A DNA stretch of 64,000 bases from JAILEN01 sp036723975 (GTDB lineage: Bacteria > Bacillota > Clostridia > Lachnospirales > Lachnospiraceae), in the NCBI GenBank assembly GCA_036723975.1, contig DAIMGJ010000002.1, forward strand, positions 143,347 through 207,346, in the 5' to 3' direction. Under the pieces are notes generated by a model. It did not search any database. It had not been told where the DNA came from and saw only the letters and a program-made list of their open reading frames with translations. Below are positions 18,801 to 26,364 of this stretch, one piece after another. Both the position numbers and the translations under genes were made by a program. Positions within the stretch are counted from its first letter, which is position 1, and every line of letters begins with the position of its first letter.

Positions 18801-19427
18801 TTGACTTACCACATCAAAAAAGCGGAGAGAATCAATTTCATCTCCCCACAACTCCACACGCAGCGGGTTCTCCTCCTGCATGGAATACACATCTAAGATT
18901 CCACCGCGAATACTGAATTCTCCGGGGCCTTCCACCTGGGTTACGTGTTCAAATCCAAGTTCGGACAACTTTTTTCCCATCCAAGTTAAATTTAATTCCG
19001 CGCCTGCTTTTAAATGGATAATATTTTCCAAAAAAGCAGTCATGGAAGGCTGGCGGTTCATCAGTGCATCTATGGTGGTAAAGATGGTGCATTTGTCTTC
19101 CGTAACGATTTTTGTTAGAGCAAGAATCCTGTCTTTTTCCAGGGCATTTCCGTGGATGTCCGACTGGTAAAACAATAAATCCTTGGCAGGAAAATAAACG
19201 CCGTCATCGCAAAAAAAGGCATACTCCTCCCACAATTCCTTTGCTCTTGCATCGTCGGAACATACCACCAGTTTCCAGGGGTAGTCCTCGCCGATACCAA
19301 AGATGAGGTGAGAGATGCCTGCCTCAATGCAGCCCGTAAGGCCGTATAATTTATGCTTTTTTTGCAATCCTTCCTTTAGACTCACTATTTCGGAAAGAGA
19401 GTTTAAAGGGTCTAAAAATGTTTTCAT
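15882..19427 (-). CDS. mfd: Transcription-repair coupling factor
   Basis: Mfd removes RNA polymerase stalled at DNA damage and recruits UvrA to the lesion. The 1181-residue protein has the full set of parts: an N-terminal UvrB-like module (GEFSIRGGILDVYSM), the RNA polymerase-interacting domain (GDYIVHENHGLGIYQGM near residue 510), and a RecG-like translocase with Walker A GDVGYGKTEIA, the DEEQ box (LLIIDEEQRFG) and LRGRVGRSNRRAYAF. A C-terminal TRCF domain follows. It comes 59 bp after pth, a gene order common in Firmicutes. Confidence 0.97.
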   Translation of the reverse strand: MKTFLDPLNSLSEIVSLKEGLQKKHKLYGLTGCIEAGISHLIFGIGEDYPWKLVVCSDDARAKELWEEYAFFCDDGVYFPAKDLLFYQSDIHGNALEKDRILALTKIVTEDKCTIFTTIDALMNRQPSMTAFLENIIHLKAGAELNLTWMGKKLSELGFEHVTQVEGPGEFSIRGGILDVYSMQEENPLRVELWGDEIDSLRFFDVVSQKSLEPVEEATIYPATELIVSEEEIDEGLERIEKEFKTTYKALRDDMKTEESFALKTHVEALTDARDTELFLQEMENHLPYFAANTFSLIQELPEDTLVFVEEPAHVEARGKEVYEEFVSGMERRIASGQALSRQKEMLISPDEIRKLISAHAGVLFSALDAPKSGFKPATHFYLHTTSITAYQNNFALLVKELKEYKKKNYSVVLMSASRTRAKRLAGELMEEGLNAFYSENYGEPLPKQMVLCTVGPLQHGIEYSECQFAIIAENDLFGAQRKKRRRKKYKGDIAINGFSDLNIGDYIVHENHGLGIYQGMEKIEVDHVQKDYLKIAYAKGSNLYIPATQLDLLSKYGTVGDKKPKLNTLGGVEWKNTKSKVKTAVGAVAKDLVELYALRQQDNGFVYGEDTVWQQEFEESFPYEETEGQLEAISDVKRDMMSSKIMDRLICGDVGYGKTEIAIRAAFKAVQEGKQVVYLCPTTILAQQHYTNFCNRMKAYPINIEMLSRFRTTAQNKETVKKLKKGEVDIVIGTHRVLSKDVSYKDLGLLIIDEEQRFGVTHKEKIKQMKKNVDVLSLSATPIPRTLHMSLIGIRDMSVLDEAPLERMPIQTFVFEQNDEMVREAIERELARGGQVYYVINRVRQIADVAAKIRTLVPDAEVAYAHGQMTESRLEDIMQSFMNKEIDVLVATTIIEIGLDISNVNTIIIHDADQLGLSQLYQLRGRVGRSNRRAYAFLMYKRDKVLKEVAEKRLAAIREFTDLGSGFKIAMRDLEIRGAGNLLGEEQHGHMAAVGYDLYCKMLSEAVNTEKGIETAGDFTTSIDLDVDAFIPASYISDEMQKLDIYKRVAGIWTEEEKAEMLDELIDRFGEPVKSVENLLEIALLRAAAHEVYITEIKQKGALVTIAMAPDAKINPAGIPQMVKDYAPYLEFRADKDAPAFLLHTAKDNRFPKRELIAYLKDMAAYMKEHLLLKTMGEEK

Positions 19428-19486
19428 AAAAGTATTAAATGGATTTTTTATTGAACATATTTAATTGTATAGATTAGTTGTATCAA

Positions 19487-20044
19487 TTAATTATATCGAT
19501 TCATAGCCTGATCCACATCGCCGGAAATCATATATGCCGCTGCGCCTACCGCATCATCGAATGCGGACTCCATTAAAACCCGATCACTTTTTATGGGTCT
19601 TCCCAAAACGTGTGTAATTACATCGTCTCCGGGTGCGGGACGTCCGACTCCAATTCGTAAACGGAGAAAATTCTCGCTTTTTAAATGCGCAATCAGACTT
19701 TTTAATCCGTTATGGCCACCTGCAGATCCTTTTCGGCGAATCCGAATACGACCACATTCCAATTCCATGTCATCACTGATTACAATGATGTTTTCCGGCG
19801 GGATTTTATAAAAGTTTGCTAAAGCGCCTACACATTCTCCTGAGTTATTCATAAAGGTCTGAGGCTTTACAAACAACACCTTTTCACCGGCAACGGTTCC
19901 CACTCCGGTAATTCCGTTTTTTTCTTTTTTCTTTATGGCCACACCACAGGATTTTGCAATCACATCAATGCAGTCAAATCCGGCATTGTGTCTGGTGTGA
20001 CGATACTTTAGTCCCGGGTTTCCCAGGCCAACCAACATATACAT
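19487..20044 (-). CDS. pth: Peptidyl-tRNA hydrolase
   Basis: Pth frees tRNA from peptidyl-tRNA that has dropped off the ribosome. The 185-residue protein has all family motifs: VGLGNPGLKY, the catalytic His in RHTRHNAGFDCID, FVKPQTFMNNSGE, ISDDMELECGRIRIR and GSAGGHNGLKSLI. Its length is normal. An AAGGAG site precedes the start; a second ATG two codons later is an alternative start. Confidence 0.97.
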   Translation of the reverse strand: MYMLVGLGNPGLKYRHTRHNAGFDCIDVIAKSCGVAIKKKEKNGITGVGTVAGEKVLFVKPQTFMNNSGECVGALANFYKIPPENIIVISDDMELECGRIRIRRKGSAGGHNGLKSLIAHLKSENFLRLRIGVGRPAPGDDVITHVLGRPIKSDRVLMESAFDDAVGAAAYMISGDVDQAMNRYN

Positions 20045-20059
20045 ATTTTCCCTGTCTCC

Positions 20060-21514
20060 TTAGATTGCAGGAGTCTCCACAACAGGTGCTGTCTCCGCAG
20101 GTGCAGCTTCTACAGGCGCTTCTGCAGGCACTTCTACAGGTGCAGGAGCAGCCTCTGCCGGTGCCGGTTCTGCAGCCGGCATTCCTACACCGCCGGTGTT
20201 TACGCGAATCACCGGAGTATGTCCACGGTATTTTGTACGATGTAAAAATTCATCGGAGATTACCTGTCCGTCTTTTTCCATTACCACATAGGTAAGCCAT
20301 ACACTTCCGGTAGAACCTCCGTCTTCCACTACCTGAGCACCCAATTCAAGTGTCGGATCCTCAATGTACTGAACAGCCGGTGCAGGAAGAGTCTCTGTAC
20401 ATACGGAGCGAAGGTATCTGGTAACACCTTCCTCCAAGGTTGGTACACCGAAAATCTCCGCGGTAACGGTACGATTTTCATAATGCATTTTGATACCGAT
20501 AGGCTTATCCGTATTATTGGTAAACTTAAAATCAGGTTTATCAAAACTTACGGTGGCATCCTGTCCCGGTGTTACATAGGTAGGTTTAAATGTATGTCCC
20601 GTACGATCGTCATAATCAAAGTTTGCGGCTACGCATGCGTTATACAAAGTGGTAGAAACCTGACATACTCCGCCGCCGTATTCCATAACGGTTTCACCTG
20701 CATTGTAAGCAGGAGCCTGCTGATATCCTTTTTCCGGTGTACGCTTTCCGACAACGCCGTTGTAAGAAAACTGTTCTCCCGGCTGCAAAATCGTTCCGTC
20801 GATTGCCTCACAGGCAAGACGTACATTGGTATTTCTCGGTGCACTTGCCGTGGTATGTGTAGTAAAGGTTCCGATGACTTTATAATCACTTTTTTGTACA
20901 TTGGATGCATTTTCTGACATCACAACAGGGATGGACGTATTAAAGTTCTTTTCCGCAAATACTTTTTCAATTGCTTCTGCGGTTTTTTCCTTATCTACTT
21001 CATAGCCATCTTTTCCGTCAGAAATAATAAAGCTTCTGCTTGCGGAATCAAATCCGGTAATAATACAATCCTCTGCCTCGTCACTCCAATCGGATGGAAG
21101 TGCCTTTGCAATCTCCATTGCCTTTTCGGCAGCATCGGAAATCTCCACATTCGCACTTACGGAAGCGATGGTCTCCATATCCTCATCGGGATTTAATCGT
21201 TTCAGAAACGGCTGCTTGTCCCACTCGCTTCGCGCCTCTTCTATAGAAGCAAATACGGTATCCACCACATCATCGATTTCCGGAGAAATCAAATCTTCCA
21301 CTTCATAAGAAGCATCGTCCTTTGTAATGGTAAAATTCCAAGCATATTTTTCCTTTAATGCTTTTTTAAGTGCAGCCTCGGATTTATCGCTGTAGTCCTC
21401 TCCGTCAACGGTAATCTGAACTTTAAAATTGTTGCGTGCGTGAAGTACCACTCCGGTACAACCAACTGCAATCACAAGTACTGCGGCACCAAGGCCAAAA
21501 ATCCATTTTTTCAC
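20060..21514 (-). CDS. Membrane-anchored VanW family protein
   Basis: This 484-residue protein has an N-terminal membrane anchor (WIFGLGAAVLVIAVGCTGVV) and then an extracellular part. Residues 40-200 match the putative peptidoglycan-binding domain often found before VanW. The VanW domain follows, about 220-400, with PRNTNVRLACEAIDGTILQP, EQFSYNGVVG, and GGGVCQVSTTLYNAC. The last 35 residues are a low-complexity Pro-Ala-Glu tail. VanW is named from a vancomycin-resistance cluster, but its chemistry is unsettled, and most homologues, like this one, are not resistance genes. A role in cell-wall remodelling is likely. Confidence 0.88.
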   Translation of the reverse strand: MKKWIFGLGAAVLVIAVGCTGVVLHARNNFKVQITVDGEDYSDKSEAALKKALKEKYAWNFTITKDDASYEVEDLISPEIDDVVDTVFASIEEARSEWDKQPFLKRLNPDEDMETIASVSANVEISDAAEKAMEIAKALPSDWSDEAEDCIITGFDSASRSFIISDGKDGYEVDKEKTAEAIEKVFAEKNFNTSIPVVMSENASNVQKSDYKVIGTFTTHTTASAPRNTNVRLACEAIDGTILQPGEQFSYNGVVGKRTPEKGYQQAPAYNAGETVMEYGGGVCQVSTTLYNACVAANFDYDDRTGHTFKPTYVTPGQDATVSFDKPDFKFTNNTDKPIGIKMHYENRTVTAEIFGVPTLEEGVTRYLRSVCTETLPAPAVQYIEDPTLELGAQVVEDGGSTGSVWLTYVVMEKDGQVISDEFLHRTKYRGHTPVIRVNTGGVGMPAAEPAPAEAAPAPVEVPAEAPVEAAPAETAPVVETPAI

Positions 21515-21525
21515 TTTCTTTTCCT

Positions 21526-22194
21526 CTACATATTCAATCTTCGTTGAATCTCACTGACCACTTCGCGGCCCTTAAAAATAATGGCGCCCACGAAGAAAAT
21601 CACGCTTACCATAAGAGCTACCACCCAAGCCATGGGGCAATCTCTGCCCAACAAATACAGACTTATATAAGGCAGTACACCTACTAAAACGTTCGATAGC
21701 AAATATACCATAGAATTACCGCTTTTATCAATCATTGCCAAAACAAAATTTGCAGTCATGGTTCCAATCAACACAATCGGCGCCACCCAGTCCAAAACAT
21801 AGGGCAGTATTCGAAAATAGTACGCGGTTATACAAATCATAATAAGAACGATCATGACAAAGATCGTAAGAATTCTCGATGAGGAAAATCCTTTTTTAAA
21901 CAACCTCATGATTCCAAACTCAAAGGCCATCATCCACATTAAAAGAATCAGACTCCAATGAAAGGCAAATCCCGGGAAAGGTTTGAGGTCAAACAAAAAA
22001 TCCAATCCCAAAGCTACAATTATAAGTGTCCAAACAATAAAAGACTGCAGTTTATAAAAGAAAGACTGAATCTGAAGGATTGTCTGTCTCGGAAATACGG
22101 CTGCCTCTTCCGAACCGCTTAGTTTACTTTGACAAAGAGGGCATTTCTTTAGATTTCCGCCCACCTCTATTTTACAATAAGGACATTTTTTCAT
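21526..22194 (-). CDS. Zinc-ribbon membrane protein (DUF6320-like)
   Basis: The 222-residue protein starts with a zinc ribbon (CPYCKIEVGGNLKKCPLCQS, Cys 4, 7, 15 and 18) and continues with about six membrane helices. It resembles DUF6320 proteins, which are often encoded with the two upstream gene types found here. Its start overlaps the acyltransferase stop by one base, so it is translationally coupled to it. The function is unknown. Confidence 0.7.
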   Translation of the reverse strand: MKKCPYCKIEVGGNLKKCPLCQSKLSGSEEAAVFPRQTILQIQSFFYKLQSFIVWTLIIVALGLDFLFDLKPFPGFAFHWSLILLMWMMAFEFGIMRLFKKGFSSSRILTIFVMIVLIMICITAYYFRILPYVLDWVAPIVLIGTMTANFVLAMIDKSGNSMVYLLSNVLVGVLPYISLYLLGRDCPMAWVVALMVSVIFFVGAIIFKGREVVSEIQRRLNM

Positions 22195-23441
22195 TATCGA
22201 ACCACCTCCGTTGCGTTGACTCTCACTTGCAGGCCCTCTGCCGTAAGCTCACGTACAAAACTTTTTACAACGCGGGTATTTGCATAAGGAGATGTGATTC
22301 CCAGAGTTAGTTCTCCGTCAAAGCTGGACATGGTGGAAAACAGATTTGCCGAAGAGCAAAAGGCACTGTAGTTTTCAATGTACTTTGCAATCTCAGCCGG
22401 AGGCTTTTGCACGCCTAAGTTGGAAAGAACAAGAGACACTTTCTCGTCATTTTTCTTGGATCCGTAACGCACCACAAGCTGCTTGATAAATAATGGCACG
22501 GCACGAACCGGCGCAACATATTCCATTGTTTCGAAATTATCCATCTGCTTTTTGATGTTTTCTTCGTTTAGATTGGTTTTTAACTGCTCGTCAAATTCCT
22601 TAGCCAAATCCTCCAGAGAAATCTCTTCCGTAAAGGTATGAGATACATTTACATTATTAAAGAAGTTTCTGGAAGTCTGAGACGGATAATAGTTTCTTAA
22701 ATTTACCGGCAAAGAAACCGTAATGGGCGTCTTTGCTTTACGCGGCGGCATATCCTCTTTTATGGCAAGCATATAGCGGGCTCCGATATAGCTGGTCAAA
22801 GACACGCCAAGTTCCTTTGCCTTTGGCAAAAGATCCGCCGTATTCACATGCACTTCAAAAAATTGCAACTGATCATAAGGTAGCTTTAATCCGCTTGGAT
22901 GGTAAGACTTTTTTAAACCGCTTCCCTTTAATCCCATACTACCGAAAAACTGCTTGTAACTGTCCTGATTTAATTCATCCTCACTGGCGCCGGAATGAAT
23001 CATCAACTCTTCCAAATCGTCTGGATGCTTTAACTGGAGATATTCCGATACGATGATATTTAAAAACTCCAGGGCACCGGTTCCGTCGGAAATAGCATGG
23101 AACAAATCCAGGTTGATGCGATTTCCGAAATAGGTCACGCGATAGTGAAGCATTGCTCGTCCCGGCACATAAAGGATAGGACAAACCCTGTCATGTTCTT
23201 CCGTTACTACCGGTTGAATATCCGTATCTTCCATGTAGTGCCAAAAAATCCCTCGGCGAATGCGAACCTGAAACTGCGGGCGTACCTGAATGGCGTTTTC
23301 CACTGCTTCCTGTAAAAGTTCCGGGACAATCTCTTCTTTTAAGTAACAGCTTACTCTTAAAGTTCGGGTATCTCTTTTTGCTGCAGTCGCCAAAAATACT
23401 TTTGCAACGTTATCTACTTGATACCAGTTTTCTCTTCCCAT
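22194..23441 (-). CDS. Condensation-domain-like acyltransferase
   Basis: This 415-residue protein has the chloramphenicol-acetyltransferase/condensation fold, as in alcohol acetyltransferases, wax-ester synthases and NRPS condensation domains. The catalytic motif HxxxDG is present in LDLFHAISDGTGALEF (His near residue 117). It probably joins an acyl-CoA-like donor to an alcohol or amine. It sits between an alpha/beta hydrolase and a zinc-ribbon membrane protein in one tight unit, which suggests a small lipid- or ester-modifying pathway. The substrates cannot be read from the sequence. Confidence 0.75.
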   Translation of the reverse strand: MGRENWYQVDNVAKVFLATAAKRDTRTLRVSCYLKEEIVPELLQEAVENAIQVRPQFQVRIRRGIFWHYMEDTDIQPVVTEEHDRVCPILYVPGRAMLHYRVTYFGNRINLDLFHAISDGTGALEFLNIIVSEYLQLKHPDDLEELMIHSGASEDELNQDSYKQFFGSMGLKGSGLKKSYHPSGLKLPYDQLQFFEVHVNTADLLPKAKELGVSLTSYIGARYMLAIKEDMPPRKAKTPITVSLPVNLRNYYPSQTSRNFFNNVNVSHTFTEEISLEDLAKEFDEQLKTNLNEENIKKQMDNFETMEYVAPVRAVPLFIKQLVVRYGSKKNDEKVSLVLSNLGVQKPPAEIAKYIENYSAFCSSANLFSTMSSFDGELTLGITSPYANTRVVKSFVRELTAEGLQVRVNATEVVR

Positions 23442-23455
23442 AATTACTCCTTCTG

Positions 23456-23482
23456 AGACAGGGGGTCAGACCCCTTGTCCCC
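23456..23482. repeat. REP copy that supplies the esterase stop codon
   Basis: GGACAAGGGGTCTGACCCCCTG on the minus strand is a REP of the GGGGTCTGACCCC class with GGACA-type arms. The TGA of its core is the esterase stop codon (23466-23468), so the last residues, GQGV, come from the REP. It also lies just before the Shine-Dalgarno site of the next gene. Confidence 0.85.
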
Positions 23483-24443
23483 AGATTTCATTTGATACAA
23501 ATTTTGCCAATCGCTTCATAGCCCGATGTGCTACCGGAAGCGGCATCTGCTGATACACATGCCACCCGTCCTGTTCCACATCAAGTTCCGCGTTTGCTCC
23601 GGCCTTTTTTAATTTTTTATAAAGGCCGGTGGAATCATCGTATAAGACTTCGTTTTTTCCAACCTGAATGTAGGTGGTAGGAAAGCCTTCAAGTTTGCCA
23701 AATAACGGGCTAAACCTCGGGTCAGAAAAATCGATAGCTTCGTCTGCTTCATCGCCTGTCTCTGTCGATTTTTCTCTCACTCCTGCGTATGCGTCTCTGA
23801 CGCCTAAGATAAATTCCTTATTTAAAATCGGATCTTTTCCTTCGTACTTTTCATAAGACTTTGCCGTTGCGGTCATATCCGTCCAGGGACTGAAAAGCAG
23901 CAGCATTCTTGGCGTCTTTTCCTTTTTTCCCAAAAGCTTTTGAGTTAAACAAAGCACCAGGTTTCCGCCGGCAGAATCCCCTGCCAAAATGATTTGGTTT
24001 TCTTTGTATCCTTTTTTCTTTAGATACTCCCAGACACTTTCGCAATCATTAAGTTGCGCCGGATAGGTATGCTCCGGTGCCAAACGATATTCAAAACTAA
24101 CGACAGAAAAGCCGGTGGCCGTAGCCAACTTTGCTGCCAAGATTCTTGCGTAAGAAAGGCCCCCGCAGGTATATCCCCCGCCGTGGGCGTACAAAATAAT
24201 ATACTTCGGATTATGCGCCAACTCAGGCTTTACCCACTCACAGGGTAGGGCACCTTTTCCTTCACCGAAGGTAAAGGGCGTCACCGTCACGTCGTCCGAA
24301 GGCGCAGCAAGACGACCCGCAAGTTCCATAGAGGAACGCTGGCGTTTTAAATCCTCTTCTGTTAATGATTTTCCACCGATGGAATTTACGGCCTTTAGGG
24401 CTTTCATCAGCGGATCGTTTAGATTCAAATTTAATATTGTCAT
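23466..24443 (-). CDS. Alpha/beta-hydrolase esterase (hormone-sensitive-lipase type)
   Basis: This 325-residue esterase has the HSL-family oxyanion motif YAHGGGYTCGG (near residue 90) and the nucleophile elbow GDSAGGN (near 153). The acid lies near YIQVGKNEVLYDDS and the catalytic His is in DGWHVYQQM. There is no signal peptide, so it acts in the cytoplasm, probably on short acyl esters. The C-terminal codons and stop come from a REP. The leader is very short: the ATG is 9 bp after the predicted -10 box. Confidence 0.88.
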   Translation of the reverse strand: MTILNLNLNDPLMKALKAVNSIGGKSLTEEDLKRQRSSMELAGRLAAPSDDVTVTPFTFGEGKGALPCEWVKPELAHNPKYIILYAHGGGYTCGGLSYARILAAKLATATGFSVVSFEYRLAPEHTYPAQLNDCESVWEYLKKKGYKENQIILAGDSAGGNLVLCLTQKLLGKKEKTPRMLLLFSPWTDMTATAKSYEKYEGKDPILNKEFILGVRDAYAGVREKSTETGDEADEAIDFSDPRFSPLFGKLEGFPTTYIQVGKNEVLYDDSTGLYKKLKKAGANAELDVEQDGWHVYQQMPLPVAHRAMKRLAKFVSNEIWGQGV

Positions 24444-24452
24444 GATTCCTAC

Positions 24453-24481
24453 AGTTTACTCGAAAAATCGTGTTTTTTCAA
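24453..24481 (-). promoter_or_regulatory. Esterase operon promoter
   Basis: TTGAAA (24476-24481), a 17-bp spacer and TAAACT (24453-24458) on the minus strand. The predicted start leaves only about 3 nt before the ATG, so the message may be almost leaderless. The -35 box shares base 24481 with that of the divergent pgi promoter. Confidence 0.5.
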
Positions 24482-24509
24482 TGACAAGCCACCCAAAAAC
24501 GTTTATAAT
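24481..24509 (+). promoter_or_regulatory. pgi promoter
   Basis: ATGACA (24481-24486), a 17-bp spacer and a perfect TATAAT (24504-24509). An AGGAGG site at 24555-24560 precedes the pgi start. Confidence 0.7.
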
Positions 24510-24567
24510 GTGAACGCAAGACTTTAAAAGTACAATTTCAAATAGATAAACGTCAGGAGGATTTTTT

Positions 24568-26148
24568 ATGGCAAATTGGAAAAACTTTGACAGTTTAAAT
24601 TCTTACAAAAAACTTCAGGACTGCGAATGCGTTGAGCTTTCCAAAGTTATGGCAGGTTCAGAGGGTGCAGAACGTGTGAAAAACTACAGCGTTCCTATGG
24701 CTTGTGGCATGCACTTTAACTTTGCTGCAAAAGAAGTAAATGACGAGATTTTAGGTTTACTTCAGGAATTAGCCGACGAGGCAGAATGCATTGGCAAGTA
24801 CGAAGAATTATATAATGGTGCAGTGATTAACACCGGCGAGAATCGTTTGGTACTTCACCAGTTAACTCGTGGTCAGCTTGGAAATGACGTTATAGCTGAC
24901 GGTGTAAACAAGCGCGAGTTCTACATTAACGAGCAGAAGCGCATTGCTGACTTTGCAAACAAAGTACATTCCGGTGAGATTTCAAACGCTGCCGGCGAGA
25001 AATTTACCACTGTTGTTCAGATTGGTATCGGCGGAAGTGACCTCGGTCCTCGTGCCATGTATCTTGCTTTGGAAGGTTGGGCAAAGACCAACGGCAAGTT
25101 TAAGATGGAAGCTCAGTTTATATCAAACGTTGATCCGGACGATGCTTCTTGTGTATTAAAGAAAATCGATCTTGCTCATTCTTTATTTATTTTGGTTTCC
25201 AAATCAGGTACCACACTTGAGACATTGACCAACCAGTCTTTCGTTATGGATGCATTGAAAAAAGAAGGCTTGGATCCTGCAAAGCACATGATTGCAGTTA
25301 CATCCGAAACTTCTCCGCTTGCAAAGAGCGATGACTATTTGGAAGCATTCTTTATGGATGATTACATCGGCGGACGTTACTCTTCTACATCCGGCGTTGG
25401 TGGTGCAGTTTTATCCCTTGCTTTCGGACCGGAAGTATTTGCTGAGTTCTTAGACGGTGCTGCTGAAGAAGATGCTCTTGCAAAAAATAAAGACATTATG
25501 AAAAATCCGGCACTCATCGATGCTTTAATCGGTGTTTACGAAAGAAATATGCTTGGCTATCCTGCTACAGCAGTTTTACCTTACTCACAGGCACTTAGCC
25601 GCTTCCCTGCTCACTTACAGCAGATGGATATGGAATCAAACGGAAAGAGCGTAAACCGCTTTGGCGAACCGGTAAACTACTTGACCGGACCGGTAATCTT
25701 TGGTGAACCGGGAACCAACGGACAGCATTCCTTCTATCAGTTATTACATCAGGGAACCGATATTGTTCCGCTTCAGTTTGTTGGATTTAAGAACAGCCAG
25801 TATGAAAATGATGTAGTCATCGAAGGAAGCACTTCACAGAAGAAGTTAAACGCAAACGTAGTTGCACAGATTGTTGCATTTGCTTGCGGAAAGAAAGATG
25901 AAAACAAGAACAAAGAATTTGACGGAAACCGTCCTTCTTCTATCATCATCGGTGACAAACTTACACCGAAGACACTTGGTGCACTTCTTGCTCACTTTGA
26001 AAACAAAGTTATGTTCCAGGGATTTGTATGGAACTTAAACTCCTTCGATCAGGAAGGCGTTCAGCTTGGAAAGGTGCTTGCAAAGAAGGTGCTTGCGCAT
26101 GAGACTGACGGCGCACTTGCTGAGTTTGCAAAGATTTTTGAAATCTAA
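24568..26148 (+). CDS. pgi: Glucose-6-phosphate isomerase
   Basis: Pgi interconverts glucose-6-phosphate and fructose-6-phosphate in glycolysis. The 526-residue protein has the conserved phosphosugar-binding motifs IGIGGSDLGPRAMYLAL (near residue 150), LVSKSGTTLET (near 210) and GGRYSSTSGVGG. The catalytic segment EPGTNGQHSFYQLLHQGTD also matches. It is one of two plus-strand protein genes here and has its own promoter, Shine-Dalgarno site and terminator. Confidence 0.96.
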   Translation: MANWKNFDSLNSYKKLQDCECVELSKVMAGSEGAERVKNYSVPMACGMHFNFAAKEVNDEILGLLQELADEAECIGKYEELYNGAVINTGENRLVLHQLTRGQLGNDVIADGVNKREFYINEQKRIADFANKVHSGEISNAAGEKFTTVVQIGIGGSDLGPRAMYLALEGWAKTNGKFKMEAQFISNVDPDDASCVLKKIDLAHSLFILVSKSGTTLETLTNQSFVMDALKKEGLDPAKHMIAVTSETSPLAKSDDYLEAFFMDDYIGGRYSSTSGVGGAVLSLAFGPEVFAEFLDGAAEEDALAKNKDIMKNPALIDALIGVYERNMLGYPATAVLPYSQALSRFPAHLQQMDMESNGKSVNRFGEPVNYLTGPVIFGEPGTNGQHSFYQLLHQGTDIVPLQFVGFKNSQYENDVVIEGSTSQKKLNANVVAQIVAFACGKKDENKNKEFDGNRPSSIIIGDKLTPKTLGALLAHFENKVMFQGFVWNLNSFDQEGVQLGKVLAKKVLAHETDGALAEFAKIFEI

Positions 26149-26205
26149 GCTTTGTTTTAAAGAGGATAATCTGGACACCGCATCTAATAATGAAGTTTTC
26201 TATTT

Positions 26206-26249
26206 AACAAGAGATTAGCCTAAAGTCGGCTAATCTCTTGTTATTTTTA
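26206..26249 (+). terminator. pgi terminator
   Basis: A perfect 15-bp stem, AACAAGAGATTAGCC (26206-26220) with GGCTAATCTCTTGTT (26228-26242), loop TAAAGTC, then ATTTTTAT. Confidence 0.92.
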
Positions 26250-26320
26250 TACATTTTCCGTCGCTGCTTACGCGTAGTCGGGACTATCAACCGCTAGAGC
26301 GCCCATTGCGCGCAAAAAAA

Positions 26321-26347
26321 GGGACAAGAGGTCTAGCCCCTTGTCCC
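26321..26347. repeat. Degenerate REP copy (GGGACAAG arms)
   Basis: GGGACAAGAGGTCTAGCCCC followed by TTGTCCC is an imperfect palindrome, similar to the copy at the esterase stop but with a decayed core. It lies 18 bp beyond the stop of the second DUF5648 gene. Confidence 0.75.
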
Positions 26348-26364
26348 TACTAGGAGAACATTTT

